Positions 5,774-12,898 of a stretch of 48,836 bases of DNA are shown here, piece after piece; positions within the stretch are counted from its first letter, which is position 1; the number at the start of each line of letters is the position of its first letter. Under the pieces are notes generated by a model. The model was given only the letters and a program-made list of their open reading frames with translations. It did no database searches and had not been told where the DNA came from. The stretch comes from a virus: positions 1 to 48,836 of IMG/VR virus record IMGVR_UViG_3300002144_000224; one strand, written 5' to 3'. The position numbers and the translations under genes were made by a program.

Positions 5774-5906
5774 CTACACTCTTAAAGTCAATCATCTCAT
5801 AATCTTTCCAAAGAAAAGCACAGTCAGTATTCATGCACCAAGCAAGGCCACCCGTCCCACCTAAGCTTTGTATTCCACAGTTAGGACATGCTATAACGTT
5901 ACTCAT
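5760..5906 (-). CDS. Small zinc-ribbon protein, 48 aa
   Basis: Short gene starting at ATG 5906 with AAAGG before it, product MSNVIACPNCGIQSLGGTGG and onward. Cys pairs at residues 7/10 (CPNC) and about 24/29 (CMNTDC) would bind one zinc. Its stop overlaps the next start. Such phage zinc ribbons may bind nucleic acid or host proteins; no function known. Confidence 0.65.
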   Translation of the reverse strand: MSNVIACPNCGIQSLGGTGGLAWCMNTDCAFLWKDYEMIDFKSVGEEN

Positions 5907-5908
5907 AT

Positions 5909-6124
5909 TTACCTTTGCTTATCGCTAAATGTTTTAAATACAAGGACACTTCTCCCAAGGAAGATATCTAAAGTCCAACCCTTAAAATTAGTAAGAGAAA
6001 ATCCATAGTTTGAAACATACCAGGTTTGTGGAAGGTAGTGTATGATATGGATAGTCCTACCATAAAAGGTAATGACTTTATCTTTACGAGTCACTTCTCT
6101 CTTAGTACTTAGTTGTTCGCTCAT
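5909..6124 (-). CDS. Hypothetical protein, 71 aa, leaderless
   Basis: ATG 6124 lies 6 nt after a TAGAAT -10 box, so the message is probably leaderless and begins with this codon. The product (MSEQLSTKREVTRKDKVITF...) looks like a compact beta-rich soluble domain with many aromatic residues and no known motif. It is the first gene of a - strand unit that continues through the zinc ribbon and MSYCR genes. Confidence 0.65.
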   Translation of the reverse strand: MSEQLSTKREVTRKDKVITFYGRTIHIIHYLPQTWYVSNYGFSLTNFKGWTLDIFLGRSVLVFKTFSDKQR

Positions 6125-6130
6125 ATACCT

Positions 6131-6159
6131 ATTCTACACGATTATGATAGTGGTGTCAA
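6131..6159 (-). promoter_or_regulatory. Leaderless promoter for the 6124 operon
   Basis: On the - strand TTGACA (6154-6159), 17 nt, TAGAAT (6131-6136), 6 nt, then ATG 6124. It is identical in all key elements to the promoter at 3879-3907. Confidence 0.85.
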
Positions 6160-6172
6160 TACATGATATACT
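6144..6172 (+). promoter_or_regulatory. Divergent leaderless promoter for the 6179 gene
   Basis: TATACT (6167-6172) then 6 nt and ATG 6179; the -35 at 17-nt spacing is ATGATA (4 of 6 matches). Its -35 region lies inside the spacer of the opposing promoter at 6131-6159, so the two face apart and probably cannot both be occupied. Confidence 0.65.
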
Positions 6173-6178
6173 AAATTT

Positions 6179-6292
6179 ATGGATAATGCTATTGAAGAAT
6201 TAGAGTTTGAAATTATAATGTGTCAGAAGACTGGCAAGGTTGATCTTATCCCTGGCCTTGAGCGTGCAATTAGAATCATCTCAGAACTATAA
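6179..6292 (+). CDS. Small hypothetical protein, 37 aa, leaderless
   Basis: ATG 6179 is 6 nt from a TATACT box and has no ribosome binding site. The product starts MDNAIEELEFEIIMCQKTGK and looks like two short helices. It ends just before the TTGACA of the next promoter. Support comes from the promoter geometry rather than homology. Confidence 0.55.
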   Translation: MDNAIEELEFEIIMCQKTGKVDLIPGLERAIRIISEL

Positions 6293-6293
6293 C

Positions 6294-6322
6294 TTGACAC
6301 TCTCTTAGTGTTGTGAGACAAT
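6294..6322 (+). promoter_or_regulatory. Promoter for the 6350 operon
   Basis: TTGACA (6294-6299), 17-nt spacer, GACAAT (6317-6322). Unlike its neighbours this promoter gives a short 5' leader carrying a strong ribosome binding site (GGAGGA at 6341-6346). Confidence 0.7.
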
Positions 6323-6349
6323 TAACTTACAATCAATTAAGGAGGAATC

Positions 6350-6550
6350 ATGTTTAATTTTGATGAGACAAAAGTGCCAAAAGTTGAGTTCCTAAAGTCT
6401 TGGAAACTTGAAGACGGAACAGACAATGATATATATCAAGCTGGCAATTGGTCATTTGAAGCTGACGATAAAGATTTAGACTATGCAGAAGAAGCAATCT
6501 ATGCTTGGACTGCCTGGTATAACTTTATTAAAGAGCAACAAAGCAAATAA
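6350..6550 (+). CDS. Hypothetical protein, 66 aa
   Basis: Strong AAGGAGGA ribosome binding site before ATG 6350. Acidic, aromatic-rich product (MFNFDETKVPKVEFLKSWKL...) with no recognisable domain. A strong promoter and ribosome binding site suggest high early expression. Confidence 0.7.
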   Translation: MFNFDETKVPKVEFLKSWKLEDGTDNDIYQAGNWSFEADDKDLDYAEEAIYAWTAWYNFIKEQQSK

Positions 6551-6568
6551 TATTGTGTATACTAGTAG

Positions 6569-6586
6569 TAGTTGTTTATGCAACTA
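6569..6586 (+). repeat. Small hairpin in 6350/6603 intergenic region
   Basis: TAGTTG (6569-6574) and CAACTA (6581-6586) pair around TTTATG, just upstream of the ribosome binding site of the 6603 gene. It may modulate translation or processing; weak. Confidence 0.3.
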
Positions 6587-6602
6587 TACCGAAAGGCTTT
6601 GA

Positions 6603-6803
6603 ATGAAAAACGGAGAACTTACAATCATCGTCAGTAAAATTGCTGAAGGAGACGGCATTGGATATTGGTCTGGCGAACTCTTGTATAATGATGACAGTGT
6701 ATGTCAGGTAACAAGTCCTGACTTTTATGGTGCTGTAGATGAGCTTCTTGCTTATGCACAAACAGAAAATAATGTTATCGATCAAGAGTGGTTTAATAAC
6801 TAA
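6603..6803 (+). CDS. Hypothetical protein, 66 aa
   Basis: ATG 6603 follows GAAAGG. Product MKNGELTIIVSKIAEGDGIG and onward, a compact acidic mixed alpha/beta protein with no known motif. Its TAA at 6801-6803 directly abuts the ATG of the next gene, so the two are coupled. Confidence 0.7.
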   Translation: MKNGELTIIVSKIAEGDGIGYWSGELLYNDDSVCQVTSPDFYGAVDELLAYAQTENNVIDQEWFNN

Positions 6804-7082
6804 ATGAATGCTAGCTCAAAAAGCAGCAGGGAAAAAATTAGACATCGTAATCGTGAATATGTTAGAAAGATTAAAGAGTCTAGTTCCTGTGCTGATTGTG
6901 GCAAAGCATACCATTACTATCAGATGGACTTTGATCATCTGGGAGATAAGAAACAAACAATTGCTAGACTTGCTAACTCAGAAGCTAGTATTAAAACAAT
7001 TAAACAAGAAATCGCTAAGTGCGAACTAGTATGTTCTAATTGTCACAGATTAAGAACTTGGAATAGATTACAGGAGTCATAA
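6804..7082 (+). CDS. HNH-like zinc nuclease domain, 92 aa
   Basis: Contains CADCG, then MDFDHLGDKK, then CELVCSNCHRLRTW, the compact HNH fold of short phage endonucleases: two CxxC zinc pairs around an H-x-N-like core with DFDH as the first catalytic strand. Basic N-terminus for DNA binding. Could be a homing endonuclease or a packaging or recombination nuclease. The stop overlaps the next ATG (TAATG at 7080-7084). Confidence 0.8.
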   Translation: MNASSKSSREKIRHRNREYVRKIKESSSCADCGKAYHYYQMDFDHLGDKKQTIARLANSEASIKTIKQEIAKCELVCSNCHRLRTWNRLQES

Positions 7083-7705
7083 TGGCAACACAAAATAAAA
7101 TTAGTACCAACATGAACTACAACACCAATACGCCACAGCAGGCTAAAAGAAAAACTGCTGTTAGAAAAACATCTACTGGTATTAGTAATCGTGCTGCTAC
7201 TAGGGATCGCAAGGTCAAGCACGAACGTTATGTCCTTCAAGAATCAAAGAGGGCATCAAAAATTCAGGTAGATCAAAACGTAGTATTAGTAGCATGGATC
7301 ATTGGTATTGGGATTGCATTCCTTTCATCCGCAGTAGTATCATTTAATGGTATTACTTCTGTAGCAGTCTTTGTAGGACTTGCTCAGGCATGGATGGCTG
7401 GGCTATTCTTCTTCTTTGTTGAGATCATGTACCTATTGTTCTTGGTAGCCTACCTTGTATTAGCATCTAGGCTTGATGAAGATGAGCAGCAGGAGCGTAC
7501 CAATGGTGCTCTATGGGGAATGATTTCCTTTGGTGGTATTGCTGTATTGGCTAATGCCTTTCATACCTTCAACTATTGGCAGTGGGCATGGGCAGAGCCT
7601 CAGATGTGGGCTGGTATTGTTCTAAGCATTTCAGCACCCATTGCTATCATTTCAGCAAGTAAGATGGCTTCGAGGGTAGTATTTGCTAAAGCTATTAGTC
7701 TTTAA
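7082..7705 (+). CDS. Integral membrane protein with four predicted helices, 207 aa
   Basis: Residues 1-60 are polar and basic (RKTAVRKTSTGISNRAATRD); four hydrophobic helices then follow at roughly 66-90, 92-130, 146-165 and 178-196. It resembles small actinobacterial multi-spanning proteins, but I cannot assign a family. Coupled to the HNH-like gene by TAATG. Its last 11 nt overlap the end of the convergent glycosyltransferase gene, leaving no room for a terminator between the two units. Confidence 0.75.
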   Translation: MATQNKISTNMNYNTNTPQQAKRKTAVRKTSTGISNRAATRDRKVKHERYVLQESKRASKIQVDQNVVLVAWIIGIGIAFLSSAVVSFNGITSVAVFVGLAQAWMAGLFFFFVEIMYLLFLVAYLVLASRLDEDEQQERTNGALWGMISFGGIAVLANAFHTFNYWQWAWAEPQMWAGIVLSISAPIAIISASKMASRVVFAKAISL

Positions 7706-8420
7706 GTTCCCAACCATATTCATTAACCAAGGTTCTTAAGAAGTCTGCTTTATCTGGCGTACCACTATTTGCTTTGTCTTTCATTATTTTTTTAGACAGG
7801 GCATTAGGATCTGAGCCACCAATATGGATATTGCTTAATGGCACATACTTTAGTTTCCAGCCTTTAACATGCTGAGCAAAATAGGACAGCCAAAGATCTT
7901 CCATCAAATAAACCTCTTCTGGATGATTAAAAAGATTATCATCTAAGAAAATTGAAGCATCAACTATAGAGGCTGCTGTACCACAATAATGGATTGTCTT
8001 TAAGTTATCAGAGGCTTTCTTCCTATGTCTGTAATAATCCTGACCGTTGTTTGAGAATCTCCAGGCATAGGCCGAGCAGTAGCTGTTTGGCTCATATGTA
8101 TCCAGTATCTCCTGGACATACTTCTCTGATATAGTTATATCATCATCAATAAATAATACTATTTCGGTACCGCTTTTGGCTAGGTCTCTAGCTATAGTTA
8201 GTCTTCTATAGGCATAGTGCTCATTACTATCATGTGAAAGAGTTATGCTTAGTTTATCGGAAAAGTATTTGGCATACTGCTCTGCTGCCGCAGCACTCCT
8301 CTCGCTTGAGTTGCTGACATACACGTCAAAGTCCCTATACGTCTGATTAGACAGAGTAAGTAGGGTTCTTTTTAAGGATGCGATCCTTTGCCAGGTTAGC
8401 AACACAATTGTAATTTTCAT
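7695..8420 (-). CDS. GT-A family 2-like glycosyltransferase, 241 aa
   Basis: Starts MKITIVLLTWQRIASLKRTL, the Rossmann-like nucleotide-sugar strand of GT2 enzymes, and has the metal motif FIDDDI (Asp92-94). A later EDLWLSYFAQ matches the acceptor/catalytic-base region (ED) of the family. It would transfer a sugar from a nucleotide-sugar donor. Cytoplasmic, no membrane helix. It is transcribed opposite to the other four glycosyltransferases, from a shared control region at 8421-8480. No clear ribosome binding site. Confidence 0.85.
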   Translation of the reverse strand: MKITIVLLTWQRIASLKRTLLTLSNQTYRDFDVYVSNSSERSAAAAEQYAKYFSDKLSITLSHDSNEHYAYRRLTIARDLAKSGTEIVLFIDDDITISEKYVQEILDTYEPNSYCSAYAWRFSNNGQDYYRHRKKASDNLKTIHYCGTAASIVDASIFLDDNLFNHPEEVYLMEDLWLSYFAQHVKGWKLKYVPLSNIHIGGSDPNALSKKIMKDKANSGTPDKADFLRTLVNEYGWELKD

Positions 8421-8438
8421 AAGCTATCTATATAATAT

Positions 8439-8450
8439 TACCATATGGTA
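8439..8450. promoter_or_regulatory. 12-bp palindrome between divergent glycosyltransferase genes
   Basis: TACCATATGGTA is a perfect palindrome in the middle of the AT-rich 60-bp space that separates the starts of the 8420 (-) and 8481 (+) genes, with TATTAT/TATAAT-like boxes on both sides. It is a likely operator controlling the whole glycosylation cassette. Confidence 0.5.
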
Positions 8451-8480
8451 TTATATAAGTAAGGAAGGGGTCTGCGTCAA

Positions 8481-9425
8481 TTGGCAAACATTGTATTTTT
8501 AGGTAACTTTAAAGTTAATTTTAGCTCTGAATCACACCACGCTAAAAGCTTAAAGTCTTTAGGGCACAAGGTCACAAAGCTACAAGAGCAACACCATACA
8601 AGCCAGGACATACTTAGAGCAGCTTTATCTTCAGATCTTTTTATTTGGGTGCATACTCATGGCTGGAAAACTCCTGGAAATCTTGGAATGGATATCGTTC
8701 TTACCGAGCTAAAGCAAAAAGGCATCCCCACAATGACATACCATTTAGATTTGTGGCTTGGACTAGAAAGAGAAAAAGATTTAGAGACAGACCCCATCTA
8801 CAAAAGCATAGGACACTTCTTTACCGTAGATGAGCAAATGGCCAAATGGTTTAATAAAAACACATTGGTCAAGGGGCACTACATCCCTGCTGGAGTATAC
8901 GATCAGGAGTGCTACTATCAAGCTACGGCTAAGAAGTTTGATGTTATCTTTGTTGGCAGTAAGGGCTACCATCATGAGTGGCCCTACCGCCCAAAACTTA
9001 TTGAATGGTTAACCAACACATACCAAAGACGGTTCAGGCACTACGGGGGTGATGGACTTGGGGCAATGCGGGGAGAGCCTCTCAATACTTTATATGCTAG
9101 AACAAAGGTTGTTGTTGGAGATACCCTATGCCCTGACTTTACTTACCCTAGCTATTGGTCTGATAGGGTATACGAAACCCTTGGTCGTGGTGGATTTATT
9201 ATTCACCCTTATATCAAAGGTATGGAAAAAGAATTTACTGATAAAGAACACTTAGTCTTTTATGAATATAATAATTTTAAACAATTAAAAGAGTTAATTG
9301 ACTACTACCTGGAGAACGACGAAGAGCGTGAAAAGATCCGTCTTGCTGGTCATAACTTAGTTAAAAATAATTATACCTATAGGCATAGATGGGAAACAAT
9401 TCTTAAGGAACTTAATATTGGATAA
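8481..9425 (+). CDS. GT-B glycosyltransferase, CgeB-like, 314 aa (TTG start)
   Basis: The C-terminal half (about residues 150-314) shows the CgeB/Glyco_trans_1_2 pattern: FDVIFVGSKGYHHEWPYRPK, a YARTKVVVGD segment, SDRVYETLGRGGFIIHPY for donor binding, and a helical tail with YRHRWE. The N-terminal half is the acceptor domain (HTHGWKTPG, YHLDLW). The frame starts at TTG 8481, with AAGGAAGGGG upstream; no ATG gives a full-length protein. First gene of the four-gene + operon. Confidence 0.85.
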   Translation: MANIVFLGNFKVNFSSESHHAKSLKSLGHKVTKLQEQHHTSQDILRAALSSDLFIWVHTHGWKTPGNLGMDIVLTELKQKGIPTMTYHLDLWLGLEREKDLETDPIYKSIGHFFTVDEQMAKWFNKNTLVKGHYIPAGVYDQECYYQATAKKFDVIFVGSKGYHHEWPYRPKLIEWLTNTYQRRFRHYGGDGLGAMRGEPLNTLYARTKVVVGDTLCPDFTYPSYWSDRVYETLGRGGFIIHPYIKGMEKEFTDKEHLVFYEYNNFKQLKELIDYYLENDEEREKIRLAGHNLVKNNYTYRHRWETILKELNIG

Positions 9426-10275
9426 GCCCAAAGCGTTTCTTCTTAGCTTTGAAGGACTATGTTTTGCTAATGACAAAGATGACTTCGGATTTGTTGAAGA
9501 GGCTTTTAATAAAAACAATATAAAGATTTTAAAGGTTTTTTCTTTGCCCAAGATAGATAGAGCATTTGTTGTATTGTCTGGATCCGATTTGGCAGGGATG
9601 GAGAAACTTGTTTCTAATGAGCTTCTGTCTATTAATAAAATAGTATTATTTATTACGTCTGATGAGCGTGGTGATTTTGATGTTGAAAGAATTCATCACC
9701 CCAACATTATAATTTGGAAACAGTACCCATACAAGAGGCATAGGAAATATTTTAAGATGCCAATTGGTGCCCCAATGACAATGAAAAAGGATATTCCAGA
9801 ATATACAAGCAAGACAAACGAAGTATTCTTTGCTGGACAAATAACCCACAGTAGAAGGCGACAGTTAGCAAAAGCTATAAAAAATTTGAAAATAGATAAT
9901 TATTTAGCGACTCCTGGTTTTATGCAAGGGGATCCAAGAAGCATTTACTATTCTAAAATGATAGCCTCAATGGTTGTTCCAGCCCCTGCTGGGATAGCTT
10001 CAGTAGATTCTTTTAGATTCTATGAGGCATTAGAGATGTTAGCCCTTCCTATTGGAGACACAAAAACATCCAGAGGAAAACATTTTGACTTCTGGGAATT
10101 TCTTTTTGATGGCAAGGCCCCTACACCAAAGACAGATGACTGGAACAATCTAGGTGATATACTGTCTAGTATACAAAGTAACTACCCTGACAACATGCAT
10201 CAAGCTGTATCCTGGTGGATTAAGTATAAGAGAGATTTTTCTAATAAGATTATGGAGCAAATAAATGAAGACTAA
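9418..10275 (+). CDS. GT-B/exostosin-like glycosyltransferase, 285 aa (TTG start)
   Basis: TTG 9418 overlaps the previous gene by 8 nt. The second half (FFAGQITHSRRRQLAKAIKN, then MVVPAPAGIASVDSFRFYEA and LEMLALPIG) matches the C-terminal donor-binding domain of exostosin-like transferases, where S-x-R-xxEAL-xx-G-P is conserved. The N-terminal half is poorly conserved. The product would act with its neighbours on one glycan. Confident of the GT-B fold, less of the subfamily. Confidence 0.7.
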   Translation: MDKPKAFLLSFEGLCFANDKDDFGFVEEAFNKNNIKILKVFSLPKIDRAFVVLSGSDLAGMEKLVSNELLSINKIVLFITSDERGDFDVERIHHPNIIIWKQYPYKRHRKYFKMPIGAPMTMKKDIPEYTSKTNEVFFAGQITHSRRRQLAKAIKNLKIDNYLATPGFMQGDPRSIYYSKMIASMVVPAPAGIASVDSFRFYEALEMLALPIGDTKTSRGKHFDFWEFLFDGKAPTPKTDDWNNLGDILSSIQSNYPDNMHQAVSWWIKYKRDFSNKIMEQINED

Positions 10276-11023
10276 AGATATCACATTTATTGTACCAACC
10301 TCTGTTCTAGTTACCCATCCAGATACTGCAATTATAGACCAAGTAATAGGATCCATCAGAAAGTACTTTCCAGATAATGAAATTATTTTACAGGTAGATG
10401 GTCTTAGAGAAGAGCAGCTACACCGTAAAGAACAATATGACGAATACAAGAATAGAATTCTGTGGAAATCGTTACATGAATATAAAAACGTTTTGCCCAT
10501 TATACTTCCTGAGCATTGTCATCAGTCCACAATGATGGAAAGAACTATTGACATGATCGATACTCCGCTTATGTTTTATGTTGAGGGAGACATTGCATTC
10601 AAAGATAATTTAGATATTGACTGGGATGAGTTAGTCGCCATGCTCGCCTCGGAGAAGGCCTATACAGTTAGATTCTATACATTCAATAAGAGTATTGAGA
10701 AGTCACACAAACGCCTAATGCTTGAGCAAGATGGAAACTTTATTAAGACATTCCAGTGGAGCCAGCAGCCACACCTTTCTTATGTATCTTATTATAGAGA
10801 TGTGGTACTTCCTAACACTACCCCGAAACTTTTTATTGAAGATAAGTTTTATGGTAAAGTTTTTTCTGACTGCCACGAAACAAAAGAGAGGTGGGACGAG
10901 CATCGACTCTGGCTCTATAACCCTCCCAAAAAAGACATAAGAATCGTTGACGACTTGAATGGTAGGAAGAATCTTAGAAAATTTACTTCCGATGATGAAG
11001 CATGGGGGCTAACAGAAGCATGA
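10265..11023 (+). CDS. GT-A-like glycosyltransferase, 252 aa
   Basis: The first strand MKTKDITFIVPTS and the motif FYVEGDI (E107-G-D109, an ExD variant of the metal-binding DxD) fit a GT2-like GT-A fold. An EDKFYGKVFSD segment fits the catalytic-base region. GGAGCAAATAA precedes ATG 10265. The start overlaps the preceding gene by 11 nt and the stop overlaps the next by ATGA, so the four genes are one coupled operon. Confidence 0.72.
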   Translation: MKTKDITFIVPTSVLVTHPDTAIIDQVIGSIRKYFPDNEIILQVDGLREEQLHRKEQYDEYKNRILWKSLHEYKNVLPIILPEHCHQSTMMERTIDMIDTPLMFYVEGDIAFKDNLDIDWDELVAMLASEKAYTVRFYTFNKSIEKSHKRLMLEQDGNFIKTFQWSQQPHLSYVSYYRDVVLPNTTPKLFIEDKFYGKVFSDCHETKERWDEHRLWLYNPPKKDIRIVDDLNGRKNLRKFTSDDEAWGLTEA

Positions 11024-12060
11024 GACTAGGAATCATTGCAAGATCAGATAAGACTGGGCTGGGGAATCAAACCTATGAGCTTACAAAAATGCTTAATCCA
11101 GACAAGGTGCTACTAATTAATTCTTTTTATTTTAATAAGAATGAACAGTTTCCAAAACTTTATAAGGGATATAATGTTACAGAAAGCTCACGTGGATTTA
11201 TAACAGATGAAGAGGCTAGGAATTTTCTAGAGGGTCTTGATGCAGTATTAAGTTGCGAGACATTCTATAATAGAAACTTTATTAATATTGCTAAAAAAAT
11301 GGGCGTAAAGACATTATTACAGTATAACTTTGAGTTTTTAGATAATCTAAGAGATCCAAACCTTCCTGTACCAGATGTGTTTATTGCTCCTAGCATGTGG
11401 AACTTTGATGTAGTACTTAATAGTTTTGGCAAGAAAGCAAAGGTAGTCCATCTCCCACCACCAACATCTTTAGAAAAGTTTTCTTCTGCTAGGAAGTCAA
11501 ACATAACAGACAAGCCACACAATAAGATTCTTCATATTGCTGGCAAAATAGCTGATGCTGACCGCAATGGTACTAACACAGTTATGGAGATGCTTAAACA
11601 CTCTACCGCAGACTATGAGCTTGTGATCAAGGTACAGAACCCACAGAAGCTAGAGAGACCTCCAGCAGACTCTAGGTTACGCATAGACAGTAGTAACCCA
11701 GATAACAGTGCAGATCTTTACGTGGGTTTTGATGCAATGGTTTTGCCAAGAAGATATGCTGGGTTATGCCTGCCAATGAATGAAGCATTGTTGAGTGGCC
11801 TACCAGTCTTTATGACTAACATTTCCCCAAATAGTTTTGTGCTGCCAAAAGAATGGCTGGTAGAGTCTAAGCAGATTGACAAAATAAAAACAAGAACAGT
11901 CTTACCAGTCTATGCAGCAGACCCAATTGCTCTAGCCGCTATGGTTGATAACTTTGTTTCTAACCAGAATAGAGAAAACCAAAGAGCTTTTGATCTTGGC
12001 AAAGAGTTGTTCTCTCCAGAGTCATTAAAAGAAAAGTATATTAGTCTTATTAGTCAGTAG
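11020..12060 (+). CDS. GT4-type glycosyltransferase, 346 aa
   Basis: I start at ATG 11020 (MRLGIIARSDKTGLGNQTYE), overlapping the previous TGA as ATGA, not at the upstream in-frame ATG 11002. The N-terminus has the typical GLGNQT loop; the C-terminal domain shows KILHIAGKIADADRNGT, then DLYVGFDAMVLPRRYAGLCLPMNEALLSGLPVF, matching the E-x7-E-like donor site of GT4 enzymes. Cytoplasmic. The terminator at 12071-12100 follows. Confidence 0.87.
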   Translation: MRLGIIARSDKTGLGNQTYELTKMLNPDKVLLINSFYFNKNEQFPKLYKGYNVTESSRGFITDEEARNFLEGLDAVLSCETFYNRNFINIAKKMGVKTLLQYNFEFLDNLRDPNLPVPDVFIAPSMWNFDVVLNSFGKKAKVVHLPPPTSLEKFSSARKSNITDKPHNKILHIAGKIADADRNGTNTVMEMLKHSTADYELVIKVQNPQKLERPPADSRLRIDSSNPDNSADLYVGFDAMVLPRRYAGLCLPMNEALLSGLPVFMTNISPNSFVLPKEWLVESKQIDKIKTRTVLPVYAADPIALAAMVDNFVSNQNRENQRAFDLGKELFSPESLKEKYISLISQ

Positions 12061-12070
12061 TTAAATTTAA

Positions 12071-12100
12071 GGGTATACACTAGTACCCCTAGTTTTGTCT
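12071..12100 (+). terminator. Rho-independent terminator of the glycosyltransferase operon
   Basis: GGGTA (12071-12075) and TACCC (12084-12088) form a short stem, followed by CTAGTTTTGTCT. It lies 10 nt after the stop of the last + strand gene. A second triloop hairpin AGGGT-CTT-ACCCT follows at 12122-12134. Confidence 0.55.
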
Positions 12101-12152
12101 AAAGCTCTCTAAGAGGCTCTCAGGGTCTTACCCTTGTATGGCAAAAGGAAAT

Positions 12153-12233
12153 GTCCCGTACAAGGAAATTCAGGCACGAAGGCCCGATCTAATAAATGGG
12201 TAACTAAACCATCACTAAGGTCCTGTACGGGAC
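12153..12233 (-). ncRNA. Candidate structured small RNA, about 81 nt plus U-rich tail
   Basis: On the - strand, GTCCCGTACAGGA at the 5' end (12233 down to 12221) pairs with TCC-T-TGTACGGGAC at the 3' end (12166-12153): 13 base pairs with one bulged U. Between them a CGGGC/GCCTG hairpin with a CUUCGU loop and an ATGG/CCAT hairpin can form, giving a three-way-junction shape. The extended -10 promoter at 12240-12248 predicts a start at 12233, the first base of the stem. ATTTCCTTTT follows the 3' arm and would make it its own terminator. No known RNA family recognised. Confidence 0.6.
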
Positions 12234-12239
12234 AGTTTA

Positions 12240-12248
12240 ATTATACCA
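12240..12248 (-). promoter_or_regulatory. Extended -10 promoter of the small RNA
   Basis: TGGTATAAT on the - strand (TATAAT at 12240-12245, TGG at 12246-12248) is a perfect extended -10. No good -35 exists; the terminator hairpin lies where it would be. Six nt downstream is the G at 12233 that opens the RNA's closing stem. Confidence 0.6.
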
Positions 12249-12254
12249 CGATAG

Positions 12255-12292
12255 CAAATAGAAAACCCCAGGCTGCCGTGGCGAACCTGGGG
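12255..12292 (-). terminator. Rho-independent terminator of the long - strand unit
   Basis: On the - strand CCCCAGG (12292-12286), a 13-nt loop and CCTGGGG (12272-12266) are followed by TTTTCTATTTG. This is a classical intrinsic terminator, 18 nt after the stop of the last - strand gene (12310), and ends transcription of the block that begins beyond 48.8 kb. Confidence 0.85.
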
Positions 12293-12309
12293 ATTGCTAT
12301 GATATTATC

Positions 12310-12447
12310 CTACTTCTTGAACCAATCGGTTGTAGAAATACCAATTAAGTATTTTGCTCCAACAGTAATTCCAAAGATGGAACCAACAACTACAGCAGCT
12401 GACAAACTAATTGCAGCTGCCCATTCAAACACTAACCATGGACTCAT
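12310..12447 (-). CDS. Small single-pass membrane protein, 45 aa
   Basis: ATG 12447 follows CAAGGAGAGAAA, a strong ribosome binding site. The product begins MSPWLVFEWAAAISLSAAVV, has one long transmembrane segment (about residues 5-32) and a polar aromatic tail ending DWFKK. It is the last gene of the long - strand unit. Size and position would suit an accessory lysis or membrane-modifying peptide, but function is unknown. Confidence 0.7.
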   Translation of the reverse strand: MSPWLVFEWAAAISLSAAVVVGSIFGITVGAKYLIGISTTDWFKK

Positions 12448-12511
12448 TTTCTCTCCTTGTTTTTTGGTCTTCATTTTTCAAAGACAATTCTAGTATACAC
12501 CATTTCCCCAA

Positions 12512-12898
12512 TTAATCTGGTAGGTTTTTAAGAACACCATCAATAATATCCAAAGCCCTCTTACGATCTGCTGCTTTAACATTAGTATTATTAATTAATA
12601 CCTTAGCTTCATCAAGCGACTTGATAGAGTCCTGCACACTTTCAATGTACTGGAATGCCCAATCCCTTGATTCAGATACAAACTTTAAGAATCCATCAGT
12701 CTGCTCAACCCGCTTAGTTTCTTTGTTGACCAGCTGTTCTGCAAGCTTCTTCTTAAAGTATTCTTTTTCAATCTGATTAGCTGCATAACCAGCTAAGAGT
12801 TTACGATACTTTATTCTTGAATCCAAGTATAAAAATGTTATTGAAAATAAAAATAAAATAAAGAAAATAAATACAAATAGCTGCAACACATTAATCAT
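12512..12898 (-). CDS. Membrane-anchored coiled-coil protein, 128 aa
   Basis: An N-terminal transmembrane helix (residues 3-25, VLQLFVFIFFILFLFSITFL) is followed by a long charged helix (about 28-128) with coiled-coil character, so the bulk would lie in the cytoplasm. ATG 12898 overlaps the previous TAA (TAATG) behind GGAGAAG. Such a layout occurs in spanins and in phage proteins that sit at the host membrane; no family can be named. Confidence 0.7.
   Translation of the reverse strand: MINVLQLFVFIFFILFLFSITFLYLDSRIKYRKLLAGYAANQIEKEYFKKKLAEQLVNKETKRVEQTDGFLKFVSESRDWAFQYIESVQDSIKSLDEAKVLINNTNVKAADRKRALDIIDGVLKNLPD

Noticed and set aside
12138-12203. Possible 21-aa + strand peptide across the small-RNA locus (starts MAKGNVPYKEIQ)
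   Set aside because: It reads like protein, but there is no ribosome binding site or promoter in front, and the 13-bp inverted repeat with a perfectly placed - strand promoter explains the sequence better. Kept as the main alternative.
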